A DNA stretch of 64,000 nt from Archangium sp. (GCA_030681645.1 JAUXRX010000015.1:306784-370783), one strand, 5' to 3'. Shown: positions 34,753 to 47,492, counted from the first letter of the stretch. A program made the numbers and translations. Notes: generated by a model from the sequence alone, not told the origin.

Positions 34753-36207
34753 ATGCTCGCCGTCACCACACTCGTCGCACTCACGTTCGCCGCAGCGCCC
34801 ACCGTCTACATGAACGGGCACCTGCCCTCCCCCGCAGACAGCCAGGCGATGGCCGCGCTCGGGGCGAGCGGCGTGCGAATGGACTTCAACTGGTTTCAGT
34901 TTCAACCCGAAGCAGCGCGGTGGGACTGGACGGCCTTCGATCAAGCGGTCGACGCGGCGCGCGCCAACAACCTGAGCATCTACGCCACGGTCGCGTACAC
35001 ACCGCAGTGGGCCTCGAGCGTGCCCGGGTGCGTGGAGAATGGGCCGACCGACGCCACGCGCTGCGAGAACAAGCTGCCCGCGGACCCGGCGACCTGGGCC
35101 GCCGCGGTCAGCGCCGTGGTGACGCGCTACCGGGGCCGGGTGGACTGCTGGGGCATCTGGAACGAGCCGAACCTCGGCACCTTCTTCCAGGGCTCGATGG
35201 ATCAGTACGTCAACACCATCTTCCTGCCCGCGGCCGCGGCGATCCGCGCGGCTGATCCCACCGCGAAGATCTGCGGGCCCGAGCTGTCCGGCCTCACCCA
35301 GAGCTCCCAGTGGAACGGCAACCAGGGCACGTGCGCGTTCGGCGGCTGCATTCGGAACGGGTGGGAACGCGACCTGGGCCAGCTGCTCGATCGCGTGGGC
35401 ATGCACCTCGATGTGATCACCCAGCACGTCTACAAGGCCGACGGCGCCGGGGTGATGCAGGCGCTGCTGGACGGCGAAACTCAGGTGGGCGTGCTCACCC
35501 ACGACTCGGTCAAGAACGTGATCGCCAGCAAGGGCTACGCGCAGAAGGAATTCTGGCTCACCGAGGTCGGCTGGGAGCACCCGCCGCAGGGAGGCACGTC
35601 GCTCGCCGACGTCGCCACCCGCATCACCGACCTCTACACGAAGCAGGAAGAGGTCTGCGCCGGCACCTATGCCGCCAGCCTGAACGATGGTTGGCGCAAC
35701 TGGACGCGCACCTATTACTACCACTTCCCCTACGACCCCGGCTCCGGCTGGGGAATCGTGGGCCCCGGCCAGGCCGCGCTCGCGCCGTACAGCGCGCTGC
35801 AGAACTGGGCGAACAACCGCACCACCACCGCGTGCACCGGGCCGGCCGGCGCGGTCGCCGATGCGGGCGTGGTGGACGCGGGGGCTCGCGTCGATGCGGG
35901 CCTCGATGCAGGCACGCCAACCAGCCCCGACGCCGGGCCGGTGGTGACGCCCGATGCAGGCCCGCCGGTGCACGTCGACGCGGGAGTGCCCGACGCGGGC
36001 CTCGCGCCCGTGGTGGTGGACGCAGGCCTGACTGGGCCGCCCGATGCGGGCGCGAGCACCGACGGAGGCGTCGCGGAGATGCCCCCGGCCGAGGGTGGCT
36101 GCGGCTGCGCGACGGTCGATCCACTCGGCGTGCTGGGGTGGGTGCTGCTCGCGTTCAGCCGCAAGCGCAGGCTGAGCCTCAGCGGGTCCAGTCGAGCTGG
36201 TAGGTGA
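34753..36207 (+). CDS. Secreted glycoside hydrolase-like protein with C-terminal sorting signal
   Basis: 484 residues: signal peptide, then a (beta/alpha)8-type catalytic domain (about 20-360). WGIWNEPN holds the acid/base Glu and FWLTEVGWEH the nucleophile Glu, as in clan GH-A families such as GH39 or GH5. A Pro/Asp-Ala-Gly linker follows, and the end is GGCGCATVDPLG, a hydrophobic helix and RKRR. That tail fits the MYXO-CTERM type anchor (Cys-x-Cys before a membrane helix). It is probably cell-surface attached. The stop overlaps the convergent gene by 29 bases. Confidence 0.82.
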   Translation: MLAVTTLVALTFAAAPTVYMNGHLPSPADSQAMAALGASGVRMDFNWFQFQPEAARWDWTAFDQAVDAARANNLSIYATVAYTPQWASSVPGCVENGPTDATRCENKLPADPATWAAAVSAVVTRYRGRVDCWGIWNEPNLGTFFQGSMDQYVNTIFLPAAAAIRAADPTAKICGPELSGLTQSSQWNGNQGTCAFGGCIRNGWERDLGQLLDRVGMHLDVITQHVYKADGAGVMQALLDGETQVGVLTHDSVKNVIASKGYAQKEFWLTEVGWEHPPQGGTSLADVATRITDLYTKQEEVCAGTYAASLNDGWRNWTRTYYYHFPYDPGSGWGIVGPGQAALAPYSALQNWANNRTTTACTGPAGAVADAGVVDAGARVDAGLDAGTPTSPDAGPVVTPDAGPPVHVDAGVPDAGLAPVVVDAGLTGPPDAGASTDGGVAEMPPAEGGCGCATVDPLGVLGWVLLAFSRKRRLSLSGSSRAGR

Positions 36208-36739
36208 GGTGGCCCGCGGGGCCCTGGGCTTCCGCGACGATCTTCCCGGGCCGGTGGGTGATCTCGAACGCGTAGCGGATGGCGCCGCGCCAGAGCACCT
36301 GGGTCTCCTTCTTCAGCTCGCGCGGGTACCTGAGCTCGAGCCTGCCCGCCGTCGCTGACGCGCTGGTCCACCCGATGTGCAGTGGCCGCACGGCCGGCTT
36401 CGCGAGGTCGTTGAGCCGCGCGAAGAGCGCCTCGGGCCCCGCGCCGGTGGCGAGGGCCGCTTCGATCTGCGCCTTCACCAACGGCCCCATCACCTCGGCC
36501 ACCACCGTGTAGCCGACCTGCTCGAGCGCCCACTCACCGAAGACCTCGCCCACCACCGCGGCGAGGTGCTCGCCATAGCGCGCGTCCCACCAGGGCTGGC
36601 GTGCGGGCTGCTGGTACGAGGCGCGCTCGAGCTCGGTCATGGTGATCAACGCCCCATCGAGGAAACCGCCGCTTCGCGCGGCGCTGACCAGCCCGTTCAT
36701 GTACGCCGCCGAGAGTTCGTAGCTGTCGTGTTCAGGCAT
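36179..36739 (-). CDS. Protein of unknown function, possibly DUF2378-like
   Basis: 186 residues from the ATG at 36739. Mostly alpha-helical (WWDARYGEHLAAVVGEVFGEW; GPLVKAQIEAALATGAGPEALF), ending in beta strands (LELRYPRELKKE, LTYQLDWTR). The overall plan resembles myxobacteria-restricted DUF2378/TIGR02265 proteins, but this is a weak call. It overlaps the end of the glycosidase gene by 29 bases and is divergent from the EEP gene. Confidence 0.65.
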   Translation of the reverse strand: MPEHDSYELSAAYMNGLVSAARSGGFLDGALITMTELERASYQQPARQPWWDARYGEHLAAVVGEVFGEWALEQVGYTVVAEVMGPLVKAQIEAALATGAGPEALFARLNDLAKPAVRPLHIGWTSASATAGRLELRYPRELKKETQVLWRGAIRYAFEITHRPGKIVAEAQGPAGHLTYQLDWTR

Positions 36740-36769
36740 GTGTGGATGATGGCGTATGAGGGCGTCACC

Positions 36770-37468
36770 ATGAAGATCCTCACCTGGAATGTGCTCCACC
36801 GCGTGCACGCCGAGCGCCACTCCGAGCCGGCCATTCAGGGGTGGCCCGACGAGACGAAGCGGGTGCGCGGCGTGGCCACCCGGGTCGCGAAGGCGCTCAC
36901 GGAGGAAGGGGTCGACGTGGTCTTGCTGCAGGAGGTGAGCGGCGACGTGCTGGCCGAGCTGCGCGCCCGCTTCCCGGACCGGGCGGTGCTCAACCACCTC
37001 TACCCGCGCGTGCCGCGCGCGAAGCCGTCGGTGAGGGACCCGAGTGAACACCTGGTGATCGTCGCGCCGCCGGGCTCGAAGGTGCTGCGCGCGCACACGT
37101 TCGCCAACGATCCGGGCAAGGGCTTCCTGATGGTGGGGCTGCCCGGCGGCGCCGTGGTGCTCTCCACGCACGTGAGCTGGGGGAGAAACGGCGAGCCGCA
37201 GCTCTCACTGCTCGCGCAGGTCGTCAGAGAGCACGCCGGCGTGCTCTGCGTCGGGGGCGACTTCAACGCGGAGCGCGAGGTGATCTCGAAGGCGCTGGGG
37301 GTGTCCATCGCCCCGTTGCCGGAAGGCTCGAGCAGAACCCGGCCGCACGAAGACGGCGGCAGCGACATCGATCACCTCCTGTGCCGCGGCGCGGTGCTCG
37401 GTGACGTGCGCGTGCTGGAGCACGAAGACCTGTCTGATCACCGGCCGGTGGTGGGCACGCTGGCGTGA
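36770..37468 (+). CDS. Endonuclease/exonuclease/phosphatase (EEP) family protein
   Basis: 232 residues from the ATG at 36770; starts slightly upstream are possible. Family signatures are all present: TWNVLHRV, VVLLQEVSG (metal-binding Glu), STHVSW, GGDFNAE (D-x-N) and SDIDHLLC...SDHRPV at the C-terminus (catalytic Asp-His). No signal peptide. The family cleaves phosphodiesters in nucleic acids, lipids or phosphoinositides; the substrate is not apparent. Confidence 0.88.
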   Translation: MKILTWNVLHRVHAERHSEPAIQGWPDETKRVRGVATRVAKALTEEGVDVVLLQEVSGDVLAELRARFPDRAVLNHLYPRVPRAKPSVRDPSEHLVIVAPPGSKVLRAHTFANDPGKGFLMVGLPGGAVVLSTHVSWGRNGEPQLSLLAQVVREHAGVLCVGGDFNAEREVISKALGVSIAPLPEGSSRTRPHEDGGSDIDHLLCRGAVLGDVRVLEHEDLSDHRPVVGTLA

Positions 37469-37508
37469 GTGGCACGGGTGATGCGTCTGGCTGGCCTGGA
37501 GGTCCATC

Positions 37509-38141
37509 ATGCCGGCTCCAGACGAAATCCTTGCGGGGCTGAGGGAGATCTCGAACCGCGCCCTCGCCGTGGCCGTGCTCTGGCACCTGCTGGTCGGCGC
37601 AGGATTGTGGCTGTTCTGGCGCCGCGGCCGGCCAGGAGTGCGGGGGAGCGGCGCGTTGCTCATCGCGCCGTTGATCTCGGTGAGCGTGTTCGCCTGGGTG
37701 TTCGGGAATCCCTTCAACGGCCTCGTGTTCGCGGCGCTCGCCGCGGTGCTCGCGCTGATCACCTCGCAGAGCTCGCTCGCCGAGGTGGAACGGCAGACGT
37801 GGGCCACCACGCTCGGGGCGATGCTGGTCACCTTCGCGTGGGTCTACCCGCACTTTCTCGAGGGGCGTGAGCAGTACGCGTACCTGATCGCCGCGCCGAT
37901 GGGGCTCATCCCCTGCCCGACGCTGTCACTGGTGATCGGTCTGTCGCTGCTCGGCTACGGCCCCGCGGGGCGGGGCTGGGCGCTCACCCTGGCGCTCGCG
38001 GGCCTCTTCTACGGGCTGTTCGGAGCGCTGCGGCTGGGCGTCACCCTCGACCTCGCGCTGCTCGCAGGTGCGGTGGGGCTCGGGGTGCGGGCCTTCGTTC
38101 GGCCGCACGGCGTCGGGAGAAGCCCTCAGCTCGCTGGCTGA
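37509..38141 (+). CDS. Multi-pass membrane protein, unknown
   Basis: 210 residues with about six hydrophobic helices (AVAVLWHLLVGAGLWLF; LLIAPLISVSVFAWVFG; LVFAALAAVLALI; and others) and few polar residues. It lies between the EEP gene and the convergent kinase gene, three bases from the latter's stop. No family recognised. Confidence 0.7.
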   Translation: MPAPDEILAGLREISNRALAVAVLWHLLVGAGLWLFWRRGRPGVRGSGALLIAPLISVSVFAWVFGNPFNGLVFAALAAVLALITSQSSLAEVERQTWATTLGAMLVTFAWVYPHFLEGREQYAYLIAAPMGLIPCPTLSLVIGLSLLGYGPAGRGWALTLALAGLFYGLFGALRLGVTLDLALLAGAVGLGVRAFVRPHGVGRSPQLAG

Positions 38142-38144
38142 CCG

Positions 38145-39099
<955 letters not shown>

Positions 39100-39113
<14 letters not shown>

Positions 39114-39804
39114 CGCGGACCTCGGCGCTCAGCTCCTGCTCGCTCGCGGTGATCGCCTCGAGCTGTTCGAGTACCAGGGCGCGCAGTTGCCCGCGCGCCC
39201 ACGAGAGGTCATTGGTCACGGTCGTCACGGGCACGCCCAGCTCGTGGGCGAGGTCCTCGTAGCGGGGCCGCGGCGGATCGACGAGGTCGTATTTCTCGAA
39301 GGCGGTGAACGCCCTCTCCTTCCCCTGCGCTGCCGCGCGCTGCTGGAGGGTGCTCAGCGCGGTGACGAACAACTGCCTGCGCCACTCGCGCTCGAAGCAC
39401 TCGTCGGGCGATTCCCAGGCCGCGGCTCCAGCGCGCTCGAGCTCCTGCTCGGCGTCGTCGAAGGCGAGCGCGGCCGCGGGGCCACCCCGCTTCAACCGGT
39501 GAGAAGCCTTCACCTCGTTTGAGACGTAGCGATCGAGACAGGTCTTGAAGAAGGTGCGGAAGCGCGCCACGGCGGGCTGGTAGCCGGCGAAGAACTCGCG
39601 CTCGATCGCCTTCTCGAAGAAGCCCTGAATGGAGTCGCGCGCGTCGTCGGGCGAGGCCTTCCACTTGATCCGCACGTGCTTGTAGGCCGGCTTCCAGTAG
39701 GCCGAGACCAGCGAGGCCCACGAACGTTCGCGCACCACCGGGTCGTCGCTGTGCGCGCCGAGCACCGCCGACCGCTGGGTCATCGGGAAGGAAGTGGTCG
39801 ACAC
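39100..39804 (-). CDS. ECF-type RNA polymerase sigma factor partnered with a kinase
   Basis: 234 residues from GTG 39804. This start gives the usual N-terminus FPMTQRSAVLGAHS; longer frames add unrelated residues. Region 2 shows YWKPAYKHVRIKW with DARDSIQGFFEKAIEREF, and region 4 shows YEDLAHELGVPVTTVTNDLSWAR. ECF factors in this subgroup often sit beside Ser/Thr kinases. It is divergent from the small membrane gene at 39886. Confidence 0.85.
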
Positions 39805-39885
39805 GACTGGAGAATCGTACGGTCGTGACGAATTCGAAAATGGCTTTTCGGAGTCCGGTGAATGGGAGGTTGAAAGGAAACACAC

Positions 39886-40260
39886 ATGAATCGACCTCTG
39901 CTGGGACTGTTGGTGGGCGCAGGACTTGGAATTCTCGACGGCCTCTCCGCGCTGGTGTCGTCACCCGAGGTGTCGGGGGAGATCGGCGGCATCGTGGTGG
40001 GCTCGGCCGGCAAGGGACTGATGGCCGGCATCATCGTGGGGCTCATCGCGCGCAAGCTGAGCTCGTCGCGCTGGAGCACGTTCATCGGCGTGGTGGTGGC
40101 GGCGGTGATCACCTTCCCCGTCGCGCACATGAACGCGACCCACTACGGCCGGCCCGACTATTACTGGAAGATCATGCTGCCCGGCGCACTGGTCGGGGCG
40201 ATCGTGGGCTACGTGGTGATGCGCTACGGCAAGGCGCCGCAGCAGCGCGTCACCACGTGA
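39886..40260 (+). CDS. Small membrane protein
   Basis: 124 residues preceded by an AAAGGA ribosome-binding site. Four hydrophobic segments with Gly-rich turns (LLGLLVGAGLGILDGL; GGIVVGSAGKGLMAGIIVGLIA; TFIGVVVAAVITFPV; GALVGAIVGYVVMRY). It is followed 7 bases later by the metallo-beta-lactamase-like gene. Function unknown. Confidence 0.7.
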   Translation: MNRPLLGLLVGAGLGILDGLSALVSSPEVSGEIGGIVVGSAGKGLMAGIIVGLIARKLSSSRWSTFIGVVVAAVITFPVAHMNATHYGRPDYYWKIMLPGALVGAIVGYVVMRYGKAPQQRVTT

Positions 40261-40267
40261 GGCTCGA

Positions 40268-40864
40268 ATGAAGCGACTGCACCGCAAGGACCTGTACGGC
40301 TGGTCGACGTTCCACGCGCCGCTCGACCTCGACTTCAACAGCGTCCTCTGGGTGCGCGAGGGCGGCAACGTGGCCGTCGACCCGTTGCCTCTCTCGGAGC
40401 ACGATCTCGCGCACGTTCAGAAACTCGGCGGCGTCGCGCAGATCGTGGTCACCAACTCGGCGCACTTGCGCGCGGCGCTCGACCTGCAGAAGGCGACGGG
40501 CGCGAAGTTGATCGGTCCTGCAGGTGAGCGGGAGAAGCTCACCTGCGATCGCTACGTCAGCGACGGCGACGAGGTGGTGCCGGGTCTGGTCGTGCGTGGG
40601 ATGAACGGCTCGAAGACGCCCGGCGAGCTCGCGCTGGTGCTCGAGGACACGACCTTGATCACAGGAGATCTCGTCCGGGGTCATCGCGCCGACGCGTTGC
40701 ACCTGCTCCCCTCCGAGAAGCTGTCCGACCGGCCCGCGGCGATCGCGTCGCTGCGACGACTCCTCGAACTTCACCCGCGCATCGAAGCCATCCTGGTCGG
40801 CGACGGCTGGTGTCTCTTCCGTGAGGGTCACCAGCGGCTCAGCGAGTTGCTCCGCGCTGAGTGA
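40268..40864 (+). CDS. Degenerate metallo-beta-lactamase-fold protein
   Basis: 198 residues. The layout matches the fold (NVAVDPLPLSEHDLAHV; IVVTNSAHLRAA; TLITGDLVRG; ILVGDGWCLF), but the HxHxDH zinc motif is replaced by TNSAHLRA, so metal-dependent hydrolysis is unlikely. It may be a non-catalytic binding protein. It converges on the nucleotidyltransferase gene 4 bases away. Confidence 0.65.
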   Translation: MKRLHRKDLYGWSTFHAPLDLDFNSVLWVREGGNVAVDPLPLSEHDLAHVQKLGGVAQIVVTNSAHLRAALDLQKATGAKLIGPAGEREKLTCDRYVSDGDEVVPGLVVRGMNGSKTPGELALVLEDTTLITGDLVRGHRADALHLLPSEKLSDRPAAIASLRRLLELHPRIEAILVGDGWCLFREGHQRLSELLRAE

Positions 40865-40868
40865 GCCG

Positions 40869-41468
40869 TCAGGATCGTCGCCGAGGGCTCTTCTTCTTCG
40901 ACGTCGCAGCCACCTGCAGCTCGAACAGCGCGACGAGCGTCGAGTCATCGATGAGCGCGCCGAGTTCTCGCAGCCTGCTCCGCACGATCGCCAGGTCGAT
41001 CTCCTTGCTCGCCGAACGGAGCAGCGAGCGCACGTCCTCCAGATCTTTCTCGCGGCCGGCAAGCGTCTTCTGAACCAACAGGTCGTTCGTCTCGACGAAG
41101 GGGATCTGCATCCGCCCCATGCGCCGACGAATCGAGCGGTCGAACATTTGCTGCTCCAGACCGGGACCCGCCCGGACGACATCTACCTGGTAGCCGGTCC
41201 TGGTGTGAACCATCGGCAGTATCCTGTGGTGCTCCACGAGGTCTTCGACACCTTCGATGTCGTCGCGGAGCGCCAGGCCCGCCTCACTCAGGACCTCGAT
41301 CAGGCGCGGAGCAGGAACGTCGTCGGTGGTGATGTCGAGGTCGGCGGTCTGCCTCACAGCACCCGCGGCGATGACCGCCTGCGCGCCGAAAACGAACCAG
41401 CGGATCTTCTGCGGTGCGAGCGCAGCCTGAATGGCCCGAAGGTGGTCAGCGACGGTTGGCTTGCGCAC
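40869..41468 (-). CDS. Nucleotidyltransferase-like protein (AbiEii/MNT type)
   Basis: 199 residues. The polymerase-beta fold motif reads FGAQAVIAAGAVRQTADLDI, with D-x-D (DLD) for metal binding, followed by LVQKTLAGREKDLEDV. The form resembles AbiEii-type or hypothetical nucleotidyltransferases used in toxin-antitoxin and defence modules. Its start overlaps the upstream 81-residue gene by 23 bases, so the two are coupled. Confidence 0.75.
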   Translation of the reverse strand: MRKPTVADHLRAIQAALAPQKIRWFVFGAQAVIAAGAVRQTADLDITTDDVPAPRLIEVLSEAGLALRDDIEGVEDLVEHHRILPMVHTRTGYQVDVVRAGPGLEQQMFDRSIRRRMGRMQIPFVETNDLLVQKTLAGREKDLEDVRSLLRSASKEIDLAIVRSRLRELGALIDDSTLVALFELQVAATSKKKSPRRRS

Positions 41469-41691
41469 GATCCAACTTCCTTCGCATTTCGATCAACCCC
41501 GCGTAGCCCTGCTCTGCCTTCTCGGCGCGCGCTCGCTCCCAGACCTGCGCGAGAAGCATGTCGCTGAGGCGAAAGGCAGCCGCGGTTCCATGCACCTCGA
41601 CCCAGTGGCCCATCGACGCGTCCTTGTGGCGCCGGGCGCCCGCCCAGTCGCGATTCAGGTAGGCCAGCACGTCCTCGCGCTTGAGCGACAT
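41446..41691 (-). CDS. Small protein coupled to the nucleotidyltransferase
   Basis: 81 residues, highly charged with one aromatic-rich centre (GHWVEVHGTAAAFRLSDML) and a Lys/Arg tail. It begins 12 bases after the SNF2 helicase stop and its end overlaps the nucleotidyltransferase start. It could be an antitoxin-like partner; no family recognised. Confidence 0.6.
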   Translation of the reverse strand: MSLKREDVLAYLNRDWAGARRHKDASMGHWVEVHGTAAAFRLSDMLLAQVWERARAEKAEQGYAGLIEMRRKLDRAQANRR

Positions 41692-41703
41692 GGTGCCAGC
41701 CTA

Positions 41704-44628
<2,925 letters not shown>

Positions 44629-44684
44629 GCGGGGAGTCTCTATCCTCGATGCAGCGCGCCGCCCTCATCCATTTCTCCGGTGGG

Positions 44685-45683
44685 TCACGCCTCGAGCCGG
44701 GCCCTCAGGCCCGCCTCGGCGGTCGCGTCCATCCCGCGCAGCACGAGCTGGGCTGCCGAGGCCGCGCCGATGCCGAGCTCCGCGGCGTGCTTCATCATCG
44801 GCAGGCTCCACACCGAGCCGCTCGAGATGGCCCGGTTGGCCCCGGCCATTCGCAGGTACCCCAGGCCCACCGCGTCGATGGCGAGCGGATCGCTGCCCGC
44901 GGCCATGAAGTCGAGCGTGGCGAGGTCTCCCTCGTCGGGCCCGCCGTCGGTGAAGCCCTTGCGCCCGTCCATCAGGACGAACGAGGGGCGCACCACCAGG
45001 GAGATCTCCGCCAGCCGCTGCTTGAGCCCGAAGGGTCCGTGCATCGCCAGGCGCGCCCCTCCGTCCACCACACCCACGAAGTTCTTCATGGCCATGGTGA
45101 AATCGCCGAGCCGGTGGGTGCGGGGCGTGCAGAGGTTGATCACGTGATCGGCGTCGGCGACCGGCCGGTAGACGCGAATTCGCTGATCAGCCCAGTGCGT
45201 GGCGAGCGGGTGCCGCAGGCTCACCACTTCCGCGTGATCGAGCGGCTGGCAGGAGATCTTCGCCTCGCGCGCCGCCTGGTCGAGCCCGAGCGCGCGGAAG
45301 GTGAGCGCGGTCGAACGCATGAACATGGTGCGGTCGGCGATGAAGGGCTCACCGCCGGCCTCCTGCACCAGGCGCGCGACGGCGAGGACCACCTCGGGAT
45401 CGGCGGTCGCCGGATAGGGGCGGCTGCTGTTGACGGCCGGCTTGAGCAACACCTTCTGGCCCGGCCTGATGAAAGCCAGGCCCCCGGCCAGCTCGACGAC
45501 GCCGCGTACGGCGGCAACCAGGCTCGGCCAGGTCGACGGCTTCGTGACCGCGATGGTGCTCGGCTCGAGGCGGGGCGTGACCGGGTCGCCCGGCTTCGGC
45601 GCGGCGGCGCGGGCGGTCTTGCAGGCGCCGAGCGCACAGAGCGACGCTCCACCGAGGATGATCTGCCGTCGGGTCGCGCTCAT
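44685..45683 (-). CDS. DUF362-domain exported protein
   Basis: 332 residues. The N-terminus TRRQIILGGASLCALGAC combines a Tat-like double Arg with a lipobox. The DUF362 body includes VLLKPAVNSSRPYPATADPEVV, DADHVINLCTPRTHRLGDFTMAMKN, and AIDAVGLGYLRMAG near the end. DUF362 proteins are often linked to iron-sulfur or oxidoreductase functions, but the reaction is not established. It lies 56 bases downstream of the helicase start, divergently placed. Confidence 0.85.
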   Translation of the reverse strand: MSATRRQIILGGASLCALGACKTARAAAPKPGDPVTPRLEPSTIAVTKPSTWPSLVAAVRGVVELAGGLAFIRPGQKVLLKPAVNSSRPYPATADPEVVLAVARLVQEAGGEPFIADRTMFMRSTALTFRALGLDQAAREAKISCQPLDHAEVVSLRHPLATHWADQRIRVYRPVADADHVINLCTPRTHRLGDFTMAMKNFVGVVDGGARLAMHGPFGLKQRLAEISLVVRPSFVLMDGRKGFTDGGPDEGDLATLDFMAAGSDPLAIDAVGLGYLRMAGANRAISSGSVWSLPMMKHAAELGIGAASAAQLVLRGMDATAEAGLRARLEA

Positions 45684-45754
45684 TGGATCCTCCCGAAAAG
45701 GGCTGATCCCGGCTGATGCGAAAGTCGAGCCACCCTGGCCGAACGGCCCGGAGA

Positions 45755-46213
45755 TCAGCGCTTCGCGGCGAGCAGTGCTTTCAACACCCCCAGCTCGCCC
45801 ACCTCGCGCTGCATCGACTGCAGCAACCTCACGGCTTCTGCGTCCTGGCTCGGCGTGATGCCGGCGTGACGCAGGGCCTTCTCCCAGTCGGAAGAGCTGA
45901 ACACCGCGTTCCCGCTCGGCCAGAAGAGGCTGAAGATCGCCGCGGCGCCCCGCGCCACGACCGAGTCGGTCACCAGCGCGAGCGAAGGCGGCTTCTCCCC
46001 ATACAGCTCGCGCGCCTTCTGTCGCTGGCGGGAGCTGGGAGAGCCGCCGTCGGTGAAGACGATCCCTCCCGTGCGGGAGGCATCACGGCCCGCCGCTTCG
46101 AGCAGCTGTCGACCCACCGCCACCGTCTCGTCCCATTCGGCATCCGTCGGGTTCTGGGCTCCGAGCGCGACCACCATCACGCGGTCCAGGGCCTTCACTG
46201 AGAGCGTCCGCAT
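45755..46213 (-). CDS. Unknown protein, SpoIIAA/STAS-like
   Basis: 152 residues. Alternating strands and helices: ALDRVMVVALGA, GGIVFTDGGSPSSRQRQKARELYG, SLALVTDSVVARGAAAIFSLFW, and AVFSSSDWEKALRHAGI. The pattern recalls SpoIIAA/STAS-like proteins common in myxobacteria, but this is a weak match. No membrane helix. About 70 bases on each side are non-coding. Confidence 0.6.
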   Translation of the reverse strand: MRTLSVKALDRVMVVALGAQNPTDAEWDETVAVGRQLLEAAGRDASRTGGIVFTDGGSPSSRQRQKARELYGEKPPSLALVTDSVVARGAAAIFSLFWPSGNAVFSSSDWEKALRHAGITPSQDAEAVRLLQSMQREVGELGVLKALLAAKR

Positions 46214-46264
46214 GGGCCCGAAGGAAAGCCGAAGCCTTGATTCAGGACAAGTTCAAGGTTCGCT

Positions 46265-46804
46265 TCAGCTCAGCGCCTTCGTCAGCTCCTCCACGTCGAC
46301 AGGCGTGAGCTCGGGGGTGTTCTTCTTCACCTTCGCCAGCAGCTCGGCGTCGCCGGTGTGCTCCTTCGCGCAGGTCGAGTGGAGGTACCCCGGGCCCTTG
46401 CGCACGAAGGTGCCGGTGTCGACTTCCCGCTCGATGGCCACGCGCAGCGCGCCCTTCTCGATCGCCTCGTCGCACTGCATGCACTTGCTGCGGCCGGTCG
46501 AGGCCCGCTCGGCGAACGGGTACGGCCGCTCGCCCGCGGCCGCCTTCGGCTTCGCGTTCGACAGCAACGCCTCGAGCGCCGGGCGATCGGGCACGGTGCC
46601 GGTGAAGGCGGTGAGCGCCTCGCGCACCAGCAGCGGCTTCTTCCCCGCGGCGCAGGTGAGGTGGTGCCAGAAGTAGCTCACCTCGCCCTCGTTGAACTGG
46701 TTGGGCGTCTCTTCACCAAACCGCAGCACGCCCTTGTCGATCTTCTGCCGGCACGTGCGGCACGTGGCGCGCGACGACTTCGACTCCTCGATGACGTTGG
46801 CCAT
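46265..46804 (-). CDS. Protein with two PARP-type zinc fingers
   Basis: 179 residues. Two zinc fingers of the PARP type: C15-RTC18 with H48-LTC51, and C108-MQC111 with H142-STC145, each C-x2-C ... H-x2-C. The second carries the ECxxC-like and W/YxH core (GYLHSTC). PARP zinc fingers bind DNA breaks. No catalytic domain is present, so it is likely a break-binding adaptor. A WGR-domain ligase sits about 31 kb away. Confidence 0.85.
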   Translation of the reverse strand: MANVIEESKSSRATCRTCRQKIDKGVLRFGEETPNQFNEGEVSYFWHHLTCAAGKKPLLVREALTAFTGTVPDRPALEALLSNAKPKAAAGERPYPFAERASTGRSKCMQCDEAIEKGALRVAIEREVDTGTFVRKGPGYLHSTCAKEHTGDAELLAKVKKNTPELTPVDVEELTKALS

Positions 46805-46877
46805 GCGGCGCAGCCTGCCCCGACCACCCGCTCAAGCCAAATGAGAACCTCACCGCGAGGCCTCGGCTCTCACGCGC

Positions 46878-47411
46878 ATGAAAACCACCCTGCTCGCGGC
46901 TCTCCTCGGAAGCGCAATCCTTGCGGTGCCGGCCCTCGCGGCCGATGACTGTGCGTGCGGAGAAGCGGGCTGCGAGAAGACGGCGTGCACCTGCACCTCC
47001 GGCATCTGCGAGCTCCACCGCGGCAAGGGCATGGGCAAAGGCATGGGGATGGGGATGGGGATGGGCAAAGGGATGATGGGCGAGCGCCCGGTCTTCGACG
47101 CGAAGACGGTGGTGACGCTCAAGGGCGTAGTGAAGGAGCTCGAGAAGCACCCGCACGGGCCGGGCTTCGTGGGGCTGCACCTCAAGGTGGCCGTGGGCGA
47201 AGAGCTGATCACCGCCCACCTGGGCCCGACCGACTTCGTCGACCCGAAGCTCACCTTCGCGGTGGGCGACGCGGTCGAGGTGACCGGCTCGCGCATGACC
47301 TTCAAGGGCACGCCCACCATGCTCACCACGGTGGTGAAGAAGGGCACGAAGTCGCTCGAGCTGCGCGGGTCCGACGGCGCGCCGCGCTTCCGCGCCCCGC
47401 CTGCGATGTGA
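46878..47411 (+). CDS. Exported Cys- and Met-rich protein
   Basis: 177 residues with a signal peptide (LLAALLGSAILAVPALAA). The mature N-terminus is Cys-rich (DDCACGEAGCEKTACTC), followed by a Gly/Met repeat (residues about 50-68, GMGKGM units). The C-terminal 100 residues form a beta-rich domain (VVTLKGVVKELEKH, VGDAVEVTGSRMTFKG) of OB or similar fold. Cys/Met tracts suggest metal handling, possibly copper, as inference. Confidence 0.68.
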   Translation: MKTTLLAALLGSAILAVPALAADDCACGEAGCEKTACTCTSGICELHRGKGMGKGMGMGMGMGKGMMGERPVFDAKTVVTLKGVVKELEKHPHGPGFVGLHLKVAVGEELITAHLGPTDFVDPKLTFAVGDAVEVTGSRMTFKGTPTMLTTVVKKGTKSLELRGSDGAPRFRAPPAM

Positions 47412-47429
47412 GCCAGAAACTCGGCTGGG

Positions 47430-47471
47430 CCCCTCTCCCCGCCCCTCTCCCCGCTGCGCAGGGAGAGGGAG
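47430..47471. repeat. Dispersed hairpin repeat A, copy 5
   Basis: CCCCTCTCCCCGCCC followed by CTCTCCCCGCTGCGCAGGGA and GAG; stem CTCTCCC/GGGAGAG as in copy 1. It sits 18 bases after the stop of the Cys/Met-rich gene and 22 bases before the next start. Probable 3'-end hairpin. Confidence 0.75.
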
Positions 47472-47492
47472 ACAGGTAGCGTGCGCGGCGCC

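Noticed and set aside
47030..47080. GGGATG-type tandem DNA repeats as a regulatory element
   Set aside because: They are in frame and simply encode the Gly/Met tract of the exported protein.
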